DNA from: CAZRWD01 sp964603785
Lineage (GTDB): Bacteria > Fermentibacterota > Fermentibacteria > Fermentibacterales > Fermentibacteraceae
Reading direction: 5' to 3'
Length of the DNA: 64,000 bases
Assembly (NCBI GenBank): GCA_964603785.1
Contig: CAZRWD010000008.1
Coordinates: 1-64,000, forward strand
Shown here: positions 10,390 through 19,157 of the stretch, in pieces
How the letters are laid out: each line of letters starts with the position of its first letter
How positions within the stretch are numbered: position 1 is the stretch's first letter
The notes under the pieces: generated by a model
What the model was told of the DNA's origin: nothing
The model's database searches: none
Seen by the model: the letters and a program-made list of their open reading frames with translations, nothing else
Position numbers and translations under genes: made by a program

Positions 10390-11196
10390 ATGGGCAGGGA
10401 CTTCGAGGCGGAAGAGGTCAACAGGAGGCACTGGGACGAGGTCGCGCCGGTCCATGCAAGAGCCTACGACACGGCTCCGCTGCTCTCCGGCGGGCATCTC
10501 CTCGATCCCGTCCAGGTCCGTGAACTCGGGGACCTCCGCGGGAGGAGGGTCCTCCACCTCCAGTGCCACATCGGTACGGACACCCTTTCCCTCGCCAGGC
10601 TGGGCGCGGAGGTCACGGGCGTCGACTTCTCGCGCGAGTCCCTCCGGGCGGCCGCGGACCTTTCGGAGAGGACCGGACTGAGGGCGCGGTTCGTGGAGTC
10701 GGCCGTCTTCGACCTCCCGGCCGTCCTGGACGAGACCTTCGACATGGTCTACACCTCGATAGGCGTTCTCTGCTGGATCTCGGACATCGACCTGTGGGGG
10801 AGGACGGTCCATCGGTTCCTCGAACCCGGAGGCTTCCTGTACCTCATGGAGTCGCACCCGTTCCTGAACGTGTTCGACGACGAGTCGGAGGGGCTCCGCG
10901 TGAGACACGGCTACTTCGCCGAGGGGCGGGCGGTGGAATGGCCGGCGGGCTGGCCCGACTACGCCGACGAGAGCTACATCGCCGGAAGTCCCACGATGGA
11001 GTTCCAGTGGACGCTGTCGCAGGTGCACAACGCCCTGGCGGACGCGGGTCTCCGGATCAGGTTCATCCACGAGTTCGACTTCCTCCACTGGAAGGCGCTC
11101 CCGGACATGGTGAAGGGGGCCGACGGCCTGTGGAGGCTCCCGGAGCCCTCCGACCGCATCCCCCTGCTCTTCAGTCTGAAGGCGGAGAAGTCGTAG
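10390..11196 (+). CDS. Class I SAM-dependent methyltransferase
   Basis: The 268-residue protein has a Rossmann methyltransferase core: motif I VLHLQCHIGTDTLSLARLGA, the acidic end of strand 2 (VTGVDFS), and a motif IV-like FDMVYTSIGVLCWI. The Trp/Tyr-rich second half (WPAGWPDYADESY) may bind the substrate. GGAGGAG sits just before ATG 10390. It follows fusA after 26 bases and may be co-transcribed. The substrate cannot be told from the sequence. Confidence 0.82.
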   Translation: MGRDFEAEEVNRRHWDEVAPVHARAYDTAPLLSGGHLLDPVQVRELGDLRGRRVLHLQCHIGTDTLSLARLGAEVTGVDFSRESLRAAADLSERTGLRARFVESAVFDLPAVLDETFDMVYTSIGVLCWISDIDLWGRTVHRFLEPGGFLYLMESHPFLNVFDDESEGLRVRHGYFAEGRAVEWPAGWPDYADESYIAGSPTMEFQWTLSQVHNALADAGLRIRFIHEFDFLHWKALPDMVKGADGLWRLPEPSDRIPLLFSLKAEKS

Positions 11197-11231
11197 CGCC
11201 GAGGTAGGCCGCCACCCGGCGGCGATTCCCG

Positions 11232-11996
11232 TCAGCCCCCGGGGCGGCCCCCCTGCCGCAGGCTCCCGGAGAGCCCATCCCTCCTCGTCTCGCGGAACCG
11301 GTGCAGCAGGACCGCCGCCCCCCACACAAGCCCCAGAAGCATCAGCACCGACCCCGCCGTATGGAGGATCGCGGCGATGAGATGGTCGTGCCTCAGCATC
11401 CGGGTCTCGTTCAGGATGTAGTTCCAGTCGTGGAACCCGTAGGGGGCGGTCCTCCCGGTGTTGCCTCCTATCAGGGGCAGGATCATCGCCCGGGCGTCGT
11501 GCACATAGGGCCCCAGGTCGACCAGGTTCTCGCCCAGCCACCACAGGCAGATCGACGAGCCGAAGGCGTCCTTCGTCCGAAGCAGCAGGACCGCCGAGCA
11601 CAGCAGCGGGATGAGCAGCTGCATCAGGCTCCCGCCGAGGGATGTGATCACCCTCGAGCCGAACACCCTGAAGAAGACATGCCCGGCCTCGTGGAAGGGC
11701 AGGTTCACGAGATGCAGGAACGAGCCCAGGGCGTATCCGTTCTCGACGGGGCTCAGGATGAACCACCAGCTCCACACGCCCAGGGCGGCGAGTAGCAGCG
11801 CCCGCCCGTACAGCCCCGCCGACCCCGCGGACGCGGGCATCGACAGGAGGAGGCGTGCGCGCCCCCCTTCCCACTCGCGCCTGACGGGAGAGACGGGCAT
11901 CTGCGGCCTCTCCCTGTATCTCTCGTAGATGAGGCCGCACCTCGGGCACTCCGTCCAGGACTCCTCGCGGGAGGCCCCGCACTTCGGGCAGATCAT
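11232..11996 (-). CDS. Zinc-ribbon membrane protein with HEAGH motif
   Basis: The 254-residue protein begins with a zinc ribbon (CPKCGASREESWTECPRCG, two CxxC pairs), then has about four or five transmembrane segments. The second membrane region carries LPFHEAGHVFFRVFG, an HExxH motif as in site-2-protease-like M50 enzymes, and a later ENLVDLGPYVHDAR could supply acidic or His ligands. A membrane metalloprotease is possible, but the usual NPDG-like motif is not seen, so the enzyme assignment is tentative. It is followed after 13 bases (upstream, minus strand) by the symporter and may share its transcript. Confidence 0.7.
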   Translation of the reverse strand: MICPKCGASREESWTECPRCGLIYERYRERPQMPVSPVRREWEGGRARLLLSMPASAGSAGLYGRALLLAALGVWSWWFILSPVENGYALGSFLHLVNLPFHEAGHVFFRVFGSRVITSLGGSLMQLLIPLLCSAVLLLRTKDAFGSSICLWWLGENLVDLGPYVHDARAMILPLIGGNTGRTAPYGFHDWNYILNETRMLRHDHLIAAILHTAGSVLMLLGLVWGAAVLLHRFRETRRDGLSGSLRQGGRPGG

Positions 11997-12009
11997 GCGG
12001 CCGTTCGTC

Positions 12010-13440
12010 TCATCTCCTTCTGAACAGGCAGACCGCCGGGGTGATCAGGGAGACGATCATGCCGGCCGATGCGGCCTGGGGAGCCTTCGCAGCCCCCCAC
12101 GCGAAGAAGAGGTACATGCACACCGCGAGCCCGAGGAAGGACGCGGCGAGGGCCTCCGGCTTCCCGATCCTCCTTCCGAGGATGCCCCAGAGGAACGGCC
12201 CCAGGAACACGGCGGCGATCGCCCCCCAGGAGATCGACAGGATGGTGACTATGACCGCGGGCTTCATGAGGGCCAGGATCATGGAGAGCAGGATGAAGAA
12301 CCCGCTCGTCACGCGGCTCAGGAGGGTGAGCCGTCGGTCTGAGGCGTCCCTCTTCACGAAGCCGTGGTAGAAGTCCTTCGTGACGCTGGAGCTGGATATG
12401 AGGACGAGCGAGGCGAGGGTCGACATGGATGCGGCGAGGATGAGCAGCAGCAGTATGACTATCAGGCCCTGCGGAACGACCTGCACGAGGAGCTCGGGCA
12501 TCAGCTTGTCGAAGTCGGGCGCCCCCGAGGCGGAGAAGACGCCCGGAGTGCGCACCGGATCGAGGAACAGCCTCGTCAGCGAACCGACGAAGTAGGCGGT
12601 CCCGGTGACCAGCAGGGCGAAGACCGTGGAGGCGGCCGTGCCGATCTTCACGGCCCTCTCGTCCCTTATCGCGATGAACTTCACCAGGAGCTGCGGCATC
12701 GCGAAGGGAGCCGCGCTGGTGAGGAAGACCAGCGAGAGCAGGGGTATCAGGCCGGGGGGGCCGACCGGAGCCGACAGGCCGGGGTCCACCGACCTCAGCC
12801 CGGCGACGATCGATGCGAGGCCGCCGCCGGCCCTGATGCTGAAGTACAGCAGCACCACCACGCCGATGGTCATGATGAGCCCGAAGATGACGTCGATCAG
12901 GGCCATAGACCGGTAGCCGCCCATGACCATGTAGATGCCGGTGAAGATCCCCATGAAGAGCAGCACGTATACGAAGGGCAGGTGGAAGGTGGCCTCGAAC
13001 AGGTAGGTGAGGCCCATGAAGACCGCCGCGGTGTACGGTATCATGAAGACGAAGATGGCCAGGGCGCCGTATCCCTTGAAGAACCGGCTGCCGTACCTCG
13101 CCTCCAGGTACTCCGGCATGGTTCGGACGCCCAGCTCGCGGGCGGCCTTCCTGATCCTGTCGCCCAGCAGGAGCCAGACCACCAGGACACCGAGGAGGGA
13201 GTTGCCCAGGGCGATCCACAGGGAGGACAGGCCGAAGCCGTAGCCGATCTTGCCCGCGAAGCCTATGAAGAGGACCGCCGAGAAGTAGGCCGTCCCGTAC
13301 GAGAGGGCGGTCATCCAGGGACCCACCCTTCCCCCGCCGAGCAGGAAGTCGTCCAGAGTCCTGGTCCGCCTGAGACCTCTCAGGCCGACGAGGACTATCA
13401 GCAGGGCGTAGGCTCCCACGGCGACATAGCTGGCTATCAT
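12010..13440 (-). CDS. Sodium:solute symporter (SSS family)
   Basis: The 476-residue protein has about 13 hydrophobic segments in the LeuT-fold order of the SSS/PanF-PutP family. Family signatures include LDDFLLGGGRVGPWMTALSYG near the N-terminus, RTMPEYLEARYGSR, MVMGGYRSMALID and AASMSTLASLVLISSSSVTKD. It would import an organic solute with sodium. ATG 13440 follows GGAGGGC. The substrate is unknown: neighbouring genes (a zinc-ribbon membrane protein, and succinyl-CoA synthetase divergently) do not settle it. Confidence 0.88.
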   Translation of the reverse strand: MIASYVAVGAYALLIVLVGLRGLRRTRTLDDFLLGGGRVGPWMTALSYGTAYFSAVLFIGFAGKIGYGFGLSSLWIALGNSLLGVLVVWLLLGDRIRKAARELGVRTMPEYLEARYGSRFFKGYGALAIFVFMIPYTAAVFMGLTYLFEATFHLPFVYVLLFMGIFTGIYMVMGGYRSMALIDVIFGLIMTIGVVVLLYFSIRAGGGLASIVAGLRSVDPGLSAPVGPPGLIPLLSLVFLTSAAPFAMPQLLVKFIAIRDERAVKIGTAASTVFALLVTGTAYFVGSLTRLFLDPVRTPGVFSASGAPDFDKLMPELLVQVVPQGLIVILLLLILAASMSTLASLVLISSSSVTKDFYHGFVKRDASDRRLTLLSRVTSGFFILLSMILALMKPAVIVTILSISWGAIAAVFLGPFLWGILGRRIGKPEALAASFLGLAVCMYLFFAWGAAKAPQAASAGMIVSLITPAVCLFRRR

Positions 13441-13684
13441 CAGAAGCCCTCCGTTCGGGGATGGCCGGTCGTCCCGACGATGCAACCCGGAATATATTCG
13501 CAGGCATCCTTGCGGCTAACCAGACCGGTGCCGCCCGGGGAGCGGTCTACCGGAACCGCGCTCCCGCGGCCAGCTCCGGCGAAGGCTTGCCCGCCGCCTT
13601 CCGTGCGGGCGGGAACGGGGTTATGAACGCGGAAGCGCGCACCACGGCCGGGGCGGCCGGCGTGACAGGAGGAACCGCAATCCC
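13441..13684. other. Divergent intergenic region symporter / sucC
   Basis: It holds an AATATATT palindrome at 13491-13498 that could serve as a -10 on either strand; on the minus strand a weak -35 (TTAGCC) lies 17 bases away. A GACAGGAGG ribosome-binding site precedes sucC. No gene seen. Confidence 0.35.
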
Positions 13685-14833
13685 ATGATGCTGGAGGAGT
13701 TCCAGGCAAAGTCCATCATGTCCGGCTTCGGCATACGGGTGGCGGCCGGAGTCCTGGCCGCCACCCCCGATGGTGCCGCGGAAGCCGCGGAAGAGCAGGG
13801 GCTCCCCGTCATGGTCAAGGCCCAGGTGAGGGCCGGCGGGCGCGGGAGGGCCGGCGGGGTGAGGATGGCCGGCACCGCGGAGGAGGCGCGCTCCCATGCC
13901 GCCTCGATCCTCGGCATGGAAATCGGCGGCTTCACGGTCGAGCGCGTCCTCGTCTATCGCAGGCATCCCGTCGGGACGGAGCTCTATGCGGGGATCGCCA
14001 TCGACAGGAGGAGGCGGCTCCCCGTGCTAGTGACCTCCGCCGAGGGCGGCATCGGGGTGGAGGAGGCCGCGACCGCCCGTCCGGACGGATTCGCCTTCCT
14101 CCCGGTGGACCCCTGCCGGGGGCTTCGTGACTTCGAGGCCAGGGGCGCGGCCGGTAGGCTCCTGCCGCGCGGGGGGGCGCTCTCCGAACTCACGGCCATG
14201 CTCGCCGGGATGTGGAGATGCTTCAGGGAGAGCGATGCGCTGATGCTGGAGATCAATCCGCTGGCCCTGCTGGAGGACGGGACCCCGATCGCCATCGACG
14301 CAAGGATGGAGATAGACGACAACGCCCTCTCCAGACACCCGGAGATCGGGGCGATGATGATCCCCTCCGCGAAGGAGGCGAGGGAGGTCGAGGCCCGCAG
14401 CCGCGGCCTGAGCTATGTGGGCCTCGACGGGTGCATCGGCTGCATGGTCAACGGGGCCGGGCTGGCCATGTGCACGATGGACGCCATCGTGCGCCTCGGG
14501 GGGCGCCCTGCGAACTTCCTCGACATAGGGGGCAGCTCCAGCCCGGGCAAGGTTCTCCACGCCTTCCGGCTCGTCGCGGAGGACCCGGGCGTGAGGGTCA
14601 TCCTGGTCAATGTCTTCGGCGGCATAACCCGCTGCGACGACGTGGCCCGGGGGCTGGTCGAGGCGCTGGGCGCCCACCCGGGAGCACCCCCCCTCGTAGT
14701 GCGCCTCTCGGGCACGAACGAGGACGAGGGACGGGCCATCCTGGCCTCGCACGGGATCGCCGCCGCGCGTGAAATGGACGAGGCTGCCGCCAGGGCGATC
14801 GCCCTGGCGGGACCGAACGCAGGTGATGGATGA
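13685..14833 (+). CDS. sucC: Succinyl-CoA synthetase beta subunit
   Basis: This 382-residue ATP-grasp protein pairs with SucD to interconvert succinyl-CoA and succinate with nucleotide phosphorylation. Seen: the N-terminal EFQAKSIMSGFGI, KAQVRAGGRGRAGGVR, the ATP-grasp metal site LMLEINPLAL, GLDGCIGCMVNGAGLAM and VNVFGGITRCD. The length is normal. It opens a tightly packed operon and its stop overlaps the sucD ATG by four bases (ATGA). Confidence 0.93.
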   Translation: MMLEEFQAKSIMSGFGIRVAAGVLAATPDGAAEAAEEQGLPVMVKAQVRAGGRGRAGGVRMAGTAEEARSHAASILGMEIGGFTVERVLVYRRHPVGTELYAGIAIDRRRRLPVLVTSAEGGIGVEEAATARPDGFAFLPVDPCRGLRDFEARGAAGRLLPRGGALSELTAMLAGMWRCFRESDALMLEINPLALLEDGTPIAIDARMEIDDNALSRHPEIGAMMIPSAKEAREVEARSRGLSYVGLDGCIGCMVNGAGLAMCTMDAIVRLGGRPANFLDIGGSSSPGKVLHAFRLVAEDPGVRVILVNVFGGITRCDDVARGLVEALGAHPGAPPLVVRLSGTNEDEGRAILASHGIAAAREMDEAAARAIALAGPNAGDG

Positions 14834-15705
14834 GCATACTCGTCGACGCGGACACGAGGGTCATGGTGCAGGGCATGGGCCGGGACGGGACCTTCCATGC
14901 CGGCCGGATGGCATCGTACGGAACGCGCGTGGTAGCGGCGGTTCATCCCGGAGGTGGTGGTGGGGAGATCGCCGGGATACCGGTCTTCGACACCGCCTCG
15001 GAGGCGGTCGAAGAGACGGGGGCCGGGTGCAGCGTGGTCTTCGTCCCGGCGCAGAACGCCCCCGACGCTCTCTCAGAGGCCGCTCACGCAGGGGTCGCAC
15101 TGGTGATCGCGGTGACCGAGGGCATCCCGGTCATGGACACGGTTTCGGTGGTGAACGAGTTCGCGGGCCTGGGGACCCTGCTCCTGGGGCCGAACTCGCC
15201 GGGCGTGATCTCGCCGGGCAGGGCCAGCGCCGGGATAATGCCTGGCGGCATCTTCCTGCAGGGTCCGGTGGGCGTCATCTCGCGCAGCGGCACGCTGACG
15301 TACGAGGTGGTGAGGAGGCTCACCACCGCCGGGATCGGGCAGTCGACGGTCGCCGGGATCGGGGGTGATCCGGTGACGGGTCTCGGATACGTCGAATGCC
15401 TGAGGATGTTCGATGCGGACCCCCTGACGCGGGCCGTGGTCCTCGTCGGCGAGATAGGCGGGACGGACGAGCAGGACGCGGCCGCCTGGGCTGCGGAGAA
15501 CATGAGCAAGCCCGTCGTCGGGTTCATCGTCGGAGGGAGCGCTCCCCCCGGCAGGCGCATGGGCCATGCCGGGGCGATAGTGTCCGGCCCGGAGAGCACC
15601 GCCGTTGCCAAGGCGTCGGCCCTCAGAGACCGCGGCATACCAGTGGCGGAGAGCGTCGAGGAGATCGCGGTACTCGTCGGCAGGCTCCCGGGGGTCATCG
15701 GATGA
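14830..15705 (+). CDS. sucD: Succinyl-CoA synthetase alpha subunit
   Basis: The 291-residue CoA-binding subunit carries the phospho-histidine in RRMGHAGAIVSG, plus GPNSPGVISPG and GVISRSGTLTYEVV. The N-terminus VMVQGMGRDGTFHA is typical of the CoA-binding Rossmann domain. It overlaps sucC upstream and the fumarase alpha gene downstream (ATGA at both ends), so the subunits are translationally coupled. Confidence 0.93.
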   Translation: MSILVDADTRVMVQGMGRDGTFHAGRMASYGTRVVAAVHPGGGGGEIAGIPVFDTASEAVEETGAGCSVVFVPAQNAPDALSEAAHAGVALVIAVTEGIPVMDTVSVVNEFAGLGTLLLGPNSPGVISPGRASAGIMPGGIFLQGPVGVISRSGTLTYEVVRRLTTAGIGQSTVAGIGGDPVTGLGYVECLRMFDADPLTRAVVLVGEIGGTDEQDAAAWAAENMSKPVVGFIVGGSAPPGRRMGHAGAIVSGPESTAVAKASALRDRGIPVAESVEEIAVLVGRLPGVIG

Positions 15706-16547
15706 GGGAGGTCGACGTCTCTCTGGTGACCGACGCCGTGAGGGACCTCTGCATCCGGACCGCCTGCTCCGTGCCGCCCGATGTCAGCTCGGCGATCGGA
15801 CGCGCCCTGGAGGAGGAGGAGTCGCCTCTGGGCCGGGAGATACTCCAGATCATCCTGGACAACCACAGGACGGCCAGGGAGATGTGCATGCCGGTCTGCC
15901 AGGACACGGGGACCGCCGTGGTCTTCGTCGAGGTCGGACAGGACGCGCATCTGGTGGGGGGCACCCTCGAGGAGGCGATAGACGAGGGCGTGAGACAGGG
16001 GTTCAGGGACGGTTATCTGCGGTGCTCGATGGTCGGCGATCCAGTCTTCGCCAGGAGGAACACGGGGGACAACACCCCGGCCGTGATCCATGCCAGGATC
16101 GTCGCGGGCGACAGGGTGAGGCTGATCCTCATGCCCAAGGGCGGAGGGGCCGAGAACATGAGCGAGGTCAGGATGCTGACCCCGGCCGACGGCATCGGGG
16201 GGATCTGCGACTTCGTCGTCGACCGGATAAGGCGCTCCGGCGCCAACCCCTGCCCTCCCGTCGTTGTCGGACTGGGCATAGGCGGGTCGTTCGAGAGATG
16301 CGCCCTGCTCGCGAAGGAGGCCCTGCTCAGGCCGATCGGCGAACCCAACCCCGACCCGGTCTGGGACGGGGTGGAGAAGGCCCTTCTCGCGCGGATCAAC
16401 GACCTTGGCATAGGCCCGCAGGGCCTGGGCGGCAGGATCACGGCCCTCGCGGTGCACGTCAGGACCATGCCCTGCCACATCGCCTCCCTGCCTGTCGCGG
16501 TCAACATCCAGTGCCACGCCGGGAGACACGGCGAGGCGATCATCTAG
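15702..16547 (+). CDS. Class I fumarase alpha subunit (Fe-S hydro-lyase)
   Basis: The 281-residue protein is the N-terminal half of a two-subunit class I fumarate hydratase/tartrate dehydratase. Cluster and active-site motifs: MPVCQDTGTAVVF, PVFARRNTGDNTPAVIH, PKGGGAENMSEVRML and GIGGSFERCALLAKEAL. It interconverts fumarate and malate through a [4Fe-4S] cluster, with the beta subunit encoded next. The enzyme is oxygen-sensitive, which fits an anaerobic lifestyle. Fumarase is preferred over tartrate dehydratase because of the malic enzyme and sucCD context. Confidence 0.9.
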   Translation: MREVDVSLVTDAVRDLCIRTACSVPPDVSSAIGRALEEEESPLGREILQIILDNHRTAREMCMPVCQDTGTAVVFVEVGQDAHLVGGTLEEAIDEGVRQGFRDGYLRCSMVGDPVFARRNTGDNTPAVIHARIVAGDRVRLILMPKGGGAENMSEVRMLTPADGIGGICDFVVDRIRRSGANPCPPVVVGLGIGGSFERCALLAKEALLRPIGEPNPDPVWDGVEKALLARINDLGIGPQGLGGRITALAVHVRTMPCHIASLPVAVNIQCHAGRHGEAII

Positions 16548-16556
16548 GAGGTCGCC

Positions 16557-17114
16557 CTGAGGACGGTCGAGCTGTGCGCCCCCCTTTCGCCGGATGCCGC
16601 TGCACGGCTGGAGTCCGGCGACAGGGTGCTGCTCTCCGGAGAGGTCTACACGGCGCGGGACACCGCGCACAGGAGGATCTTCGACCTCCTGAGGGCGGGA
16701 GGAGCGCTGCCGTTCGATCTCGAGGGATCGGTCATCTGCTACATGGGTCCGGCACCGGCCAGGCCCGGCCAGGTGATCAACTCGGCCGGACCGACCACGA
16801 GCGGGAGGATGGATGTCTTCACGCCGCTCCTGCTGGAGCGCGGGGTGCGGGCGACGATAGGCAAGGGCCCCAGATCCGGGGAGGTGCGCGAGGCGATGAT
16901 GAGGTACGGAGCGGTCTATCTCGCCGCCATCGGCGGCGCGGCTGCGGAGACCGCGGCCTGCGTGAGGCGCTCCGAGACGGTCATGTGGGAGGAGCTCGGT
17001 CCGGAGGCCGTATGCAGGCTGACGATCGAGCGCATGCCGCTCTTCGTGGTCAACGACACGATGGGGGGCGACCTGTACGAGACGGGCACGGCCCCGTACC
17101 GCAGGGGAGTGTGA
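16557..17114 (+). CDS. Class I fumarase beta subunit (CTG start)
   Basis: The 185-residue C-terminal half of class I fumarase shows DTAHRRIFDLL, GPTTSGRMDVFTPLLL and TIGKGPRS. The conserved N-terminus (RTVELCAPLSPDAAARLESGDRV) begins right after the alpha stop, where the only start candidate is CTG 16557, five bases behind a strong GGAGG. The next option, GTG 16626, would remove the conserved first strand. Downstream only one base separates its stop from the malic enzyme ATG. Confidence 0.87.
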   Translation: MRTVELCAPLSPDAAARLESGDRVLLSGEVYTARDTAHRRIFDLLRAGGALPFDLEGSVICYMGPAPARPGQVINSAGPTTSGRMDVFTPLLLERGVRATIGKGPRSGEVREAMMRYGAVYLAAIGGAAAETAACVRRSETVMWEELGPEAVCRLTIERMPLFVVNDTMGGDLYETGTAPYRRGV

Positions 17115-17115
17115 C

Positions 17116-18570
17116 ATGAGCGCGATCGACCTGGGCCTGGGCGACCTGGACGGACTTATCCCCGAGGAGTTCCCGGAGGATCGGAGGGCCGCCGCCAGGA
17201 CCGAGTTCCTCAGGCAGCTCTCACTGAGGATGCACCGGTTCTACCGGGGCAAGATGGCGACCATCCCCAAAGCCGGCCTCTACGGCCCCAACTGGTTCAA
17301 CGTCTGGTACACGCCCGGCGTGTCACTGGTCTCCACCACTGTCAGGGACGATCCGGACGCTGCATGGGAGCTCTCGAACAAGGGGAACCTCGTGGGTGTC
17401 GTGAGCGACTCCACCAGGGTGCTCGGGGACGGTGACTGCACTCCCCCGGGAGGGCTCGGGGTGATGGAGGGCAAGGCATTCCTCATGAAGTACCTCGGGG
17501 GGATCGACGCGGTCGCCCTCTGCATCGACAGCAGGGGGCGCGGCGGAGAGCCCGATCCCGAGAAGATCATCGAATTCGTCAGGATGATCCAGCCGAGCTT
17601 CGGAGCCATCAACCTCGAGGACATCTCCCAGCCCAACTGCTACCGCGTGCTCGACACGCTGAGGGAGGAGTGCGGGATCCCTGTCTGGCACGACGACGCC
17701 CAGGGCACGGGCTGCGTCACCCTCGCCGGTCTCCTGGGAGCGCTCGAGGTGGTCGGAAAGCGCCTCGAGGACGCGAGGATGGTCTTCATCGGGGCGGGTG
17801 CCTCCAGCACCACGATCGCCAGGCTGATCATCTCCGCAGGAGGCGATCCTTCGCGGATGGTGATGTTCGACTCCCTCGGGAGCCTCTCGCCCGATCGCGT
17901 CGACATACGCGACGACCCCCGCTTCTACAGGAAGTGGGAGCTGTGCGGGCTGACGAATCCTTCGAGGCTGGAGACCCGGGAGGAGGCGATGAGGGGGGCG
18001 GACGCTCTGATAGCGGTCTCCCGGCCGGGTCCGGGCCTCATACCCGGGGACTGGATCAGGTCGATGGCCCGTGATCCCGTAGTCTTCGCCTGCGCCAACC
18101 CGGTGCCGGAGATCTATCCGCACGAGGCCCTCGAGGCGGGTGCGGCGGTGGTGGCCACGGGCAGGGGCGACTTCCCCAACCAGGTCAACAACTCCCTGGG
18201 CTTCCCCGGCATACTCAAGGGTGCGCTGATGGTCAGGGCGAGGCGGATAACCGACGGGATGGCCGTGGCCGCGGCCCGCTCGCTCGCCCGCTCGGCAGCT
18301 GGGAGGGGTCTGCGCCCCGACTACATAATACCCTCGATGGACGAGCCCGACGTCTTCCCGGTCGAGGCCGCCGAAGTGGCGATGCAGGCCCAGGCCGAGG
18401 GCGTGTCGAGGCTTTCGAAGCCGAGGGAGCAGCTCCTGGCCGAGGCAGGGAGGGACATCGCTGAGGCCAGAGAACTGTTGCACAGGCTGATGCGCGAAGG
18501 CGTCATAGCGGAGCCGCCGCCGGAGCTGATCGAGGAGGCTCTGAGGGCGGCCCTGGAATCCACCGGATAG
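17116..18570 (+). CDS. Malic enzyme
   Basis: The 484-residue oxidative decarboxylase converts malate to pyruvate, CO2 and NAD(P)H. Key parts: LYGPNWFNVWYTPGVSLVS with the catalytic Tyr region, VVSDSTRVLGDGD, the metal-binding INLEDISQPNC, WHDDAQGTGCVTLAGLLGAL, the dinucleotide fold VFIGAGASSTTIARL, and FACANPVPEIYP with GRGDFPNQVNNSLGFPG. An extra C-terminal part (after about residue 430) is charged and helical. It ends the catalytic part of the sucCD-fumarase operon. The cofactor preference cannot be assigned by eye. Confidence 0.9.
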   Translation: MSAIDLGLGDLDGLIPEEFPEDRRAAARTEFLRQLSLRMHRFYRGKMATIPKAGLYGPNWFNVWYTPGVSLVSTTVRDDPDAAWELSNKGNLVGVVSDSTRVLGDGDCTPPGGLGVMEGKAFLMKYLGGIDAVALCIDSRGRGGEPDPEKIIEFVRMIQPSFGAINLEDISQPNCYRVLDTLREECGIPVWHDDAQGTGCVTLAGLLGALEVVGKRLEDARMVFIGAGASSTTIARLIISAGGDPSRMVMFDSLGSLSPDRVDIRDDPRFYRKWELCGLTNPSRLETREEAMRGADALIAVSRPGPGLIPGDWIRSMARDPVVFACANPVPEIYPHEALEAGAAVVATGRGDFPNQVNNSLGFPGILKGALMVRARRITDGMAVAAARSLARSAAGRGLRPDYIIPSMDEPDVFPVEAAEVAMQAQAEGVSRLSKPREQLLAEAGRDIAEARELLHRLMREGVIAEPPPELIEEALRAALESTG

Positions 18571-18579
18571 GGAGACGAG

Positions 18580-19068
18580 ATGAACGACATCCTGCTCACC
18601 AGGAGGCGCAAGGTAGTCCGCTTCACATGCCACTCGGTATCCATGAAGCCGGGGATGGCCGGGAGGCTCTTCAGCGCCCTCGGCTCCGAGGGCATAAACG
18701 TCATACACATGTTCAACGCCGACCACGGAGAGAACGACGGCGACATCATATTCAGCGTCGCCGAGAAGCATGCCGGCAGGACCACGGAGGTCCTCGACAG
18801 GATCAGGGGCGAGATCGAGGCCGGGGACATCACCGCGGAGCACGATCTGGCGATCCTGAGCTTCGACCTCGAGGAGACGGTCTGCGACACCGTGCTCGAC
18901 ACGATGTCGGTGGCGCTGAGGGCCCTCATAAGCCGGAAGGTGGACGTCAAGCACATCTCCGCGAGCAGGAGCAGGATCTTCGTCGTCCTCTACGACCGGG
19001 ACGCCGACCAGGCTGCCGGCATCCTGACCAACGCCCTCAAGGACGACCCGATCATCCACCCCGTCTGA
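18580..19068 (+). CDS. Stand-alone tandem ACT-domain protein
   Basis: The 162-residue protein contains two ACT-like modules resembling the regulatory half of aspartokinase: residues 10-85 (MKPGMAGRLFSALGSEGINV, then MFNADHGENDGDIIFSV) and 90-155 (LALRALISRKVDVKHISA-like second unit). No catalytic domain is present. It starts ten bases after the malic enzyme stop with GGGAGACG before the ATG. A ligand-sensing partner of an operon enzyme is the natural guess (inference); amino-acid binding is the known role of ACT folds. Confidence 0.75.
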   Translation: MNDILLTRRRKVVRFTCHSVSMKPGMAGRLFSALGSEGINVIHMFNADHGENDGDIIFSVAEKHAGRTTEVLDRIRGEIEAGDITAEHDLAILSFDLEETVCDTVLDTMSVALRALISRKVDVKHISASRSRIFVVLYDRDADQAAGILTNALKDDPIIHPV

Positions 19069-19157
19069 CGGGGACGAGGCATTGGTGCCATGCGGGGAAT
19101 GCTGCTCCGGACCCATGATGGGCTTCCGTCGAGCGCGCGCAGCGGAGGGGGTGTGAA

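Noticed and set aside
16626..17114. Fumarase beta starting at GTG 16626
   Set aside because: It would delete a conserved N-terminal strand and lacks the strong GGAGG site that precedes CTG 16557.
15084..17117. Long minus-strand open frame opposite sucD, fumarase and malic enzyme
   Set aside because: It is antisense to well-identified genes, with low-complexity Arg/Pro composition and no ribosome-binding site.
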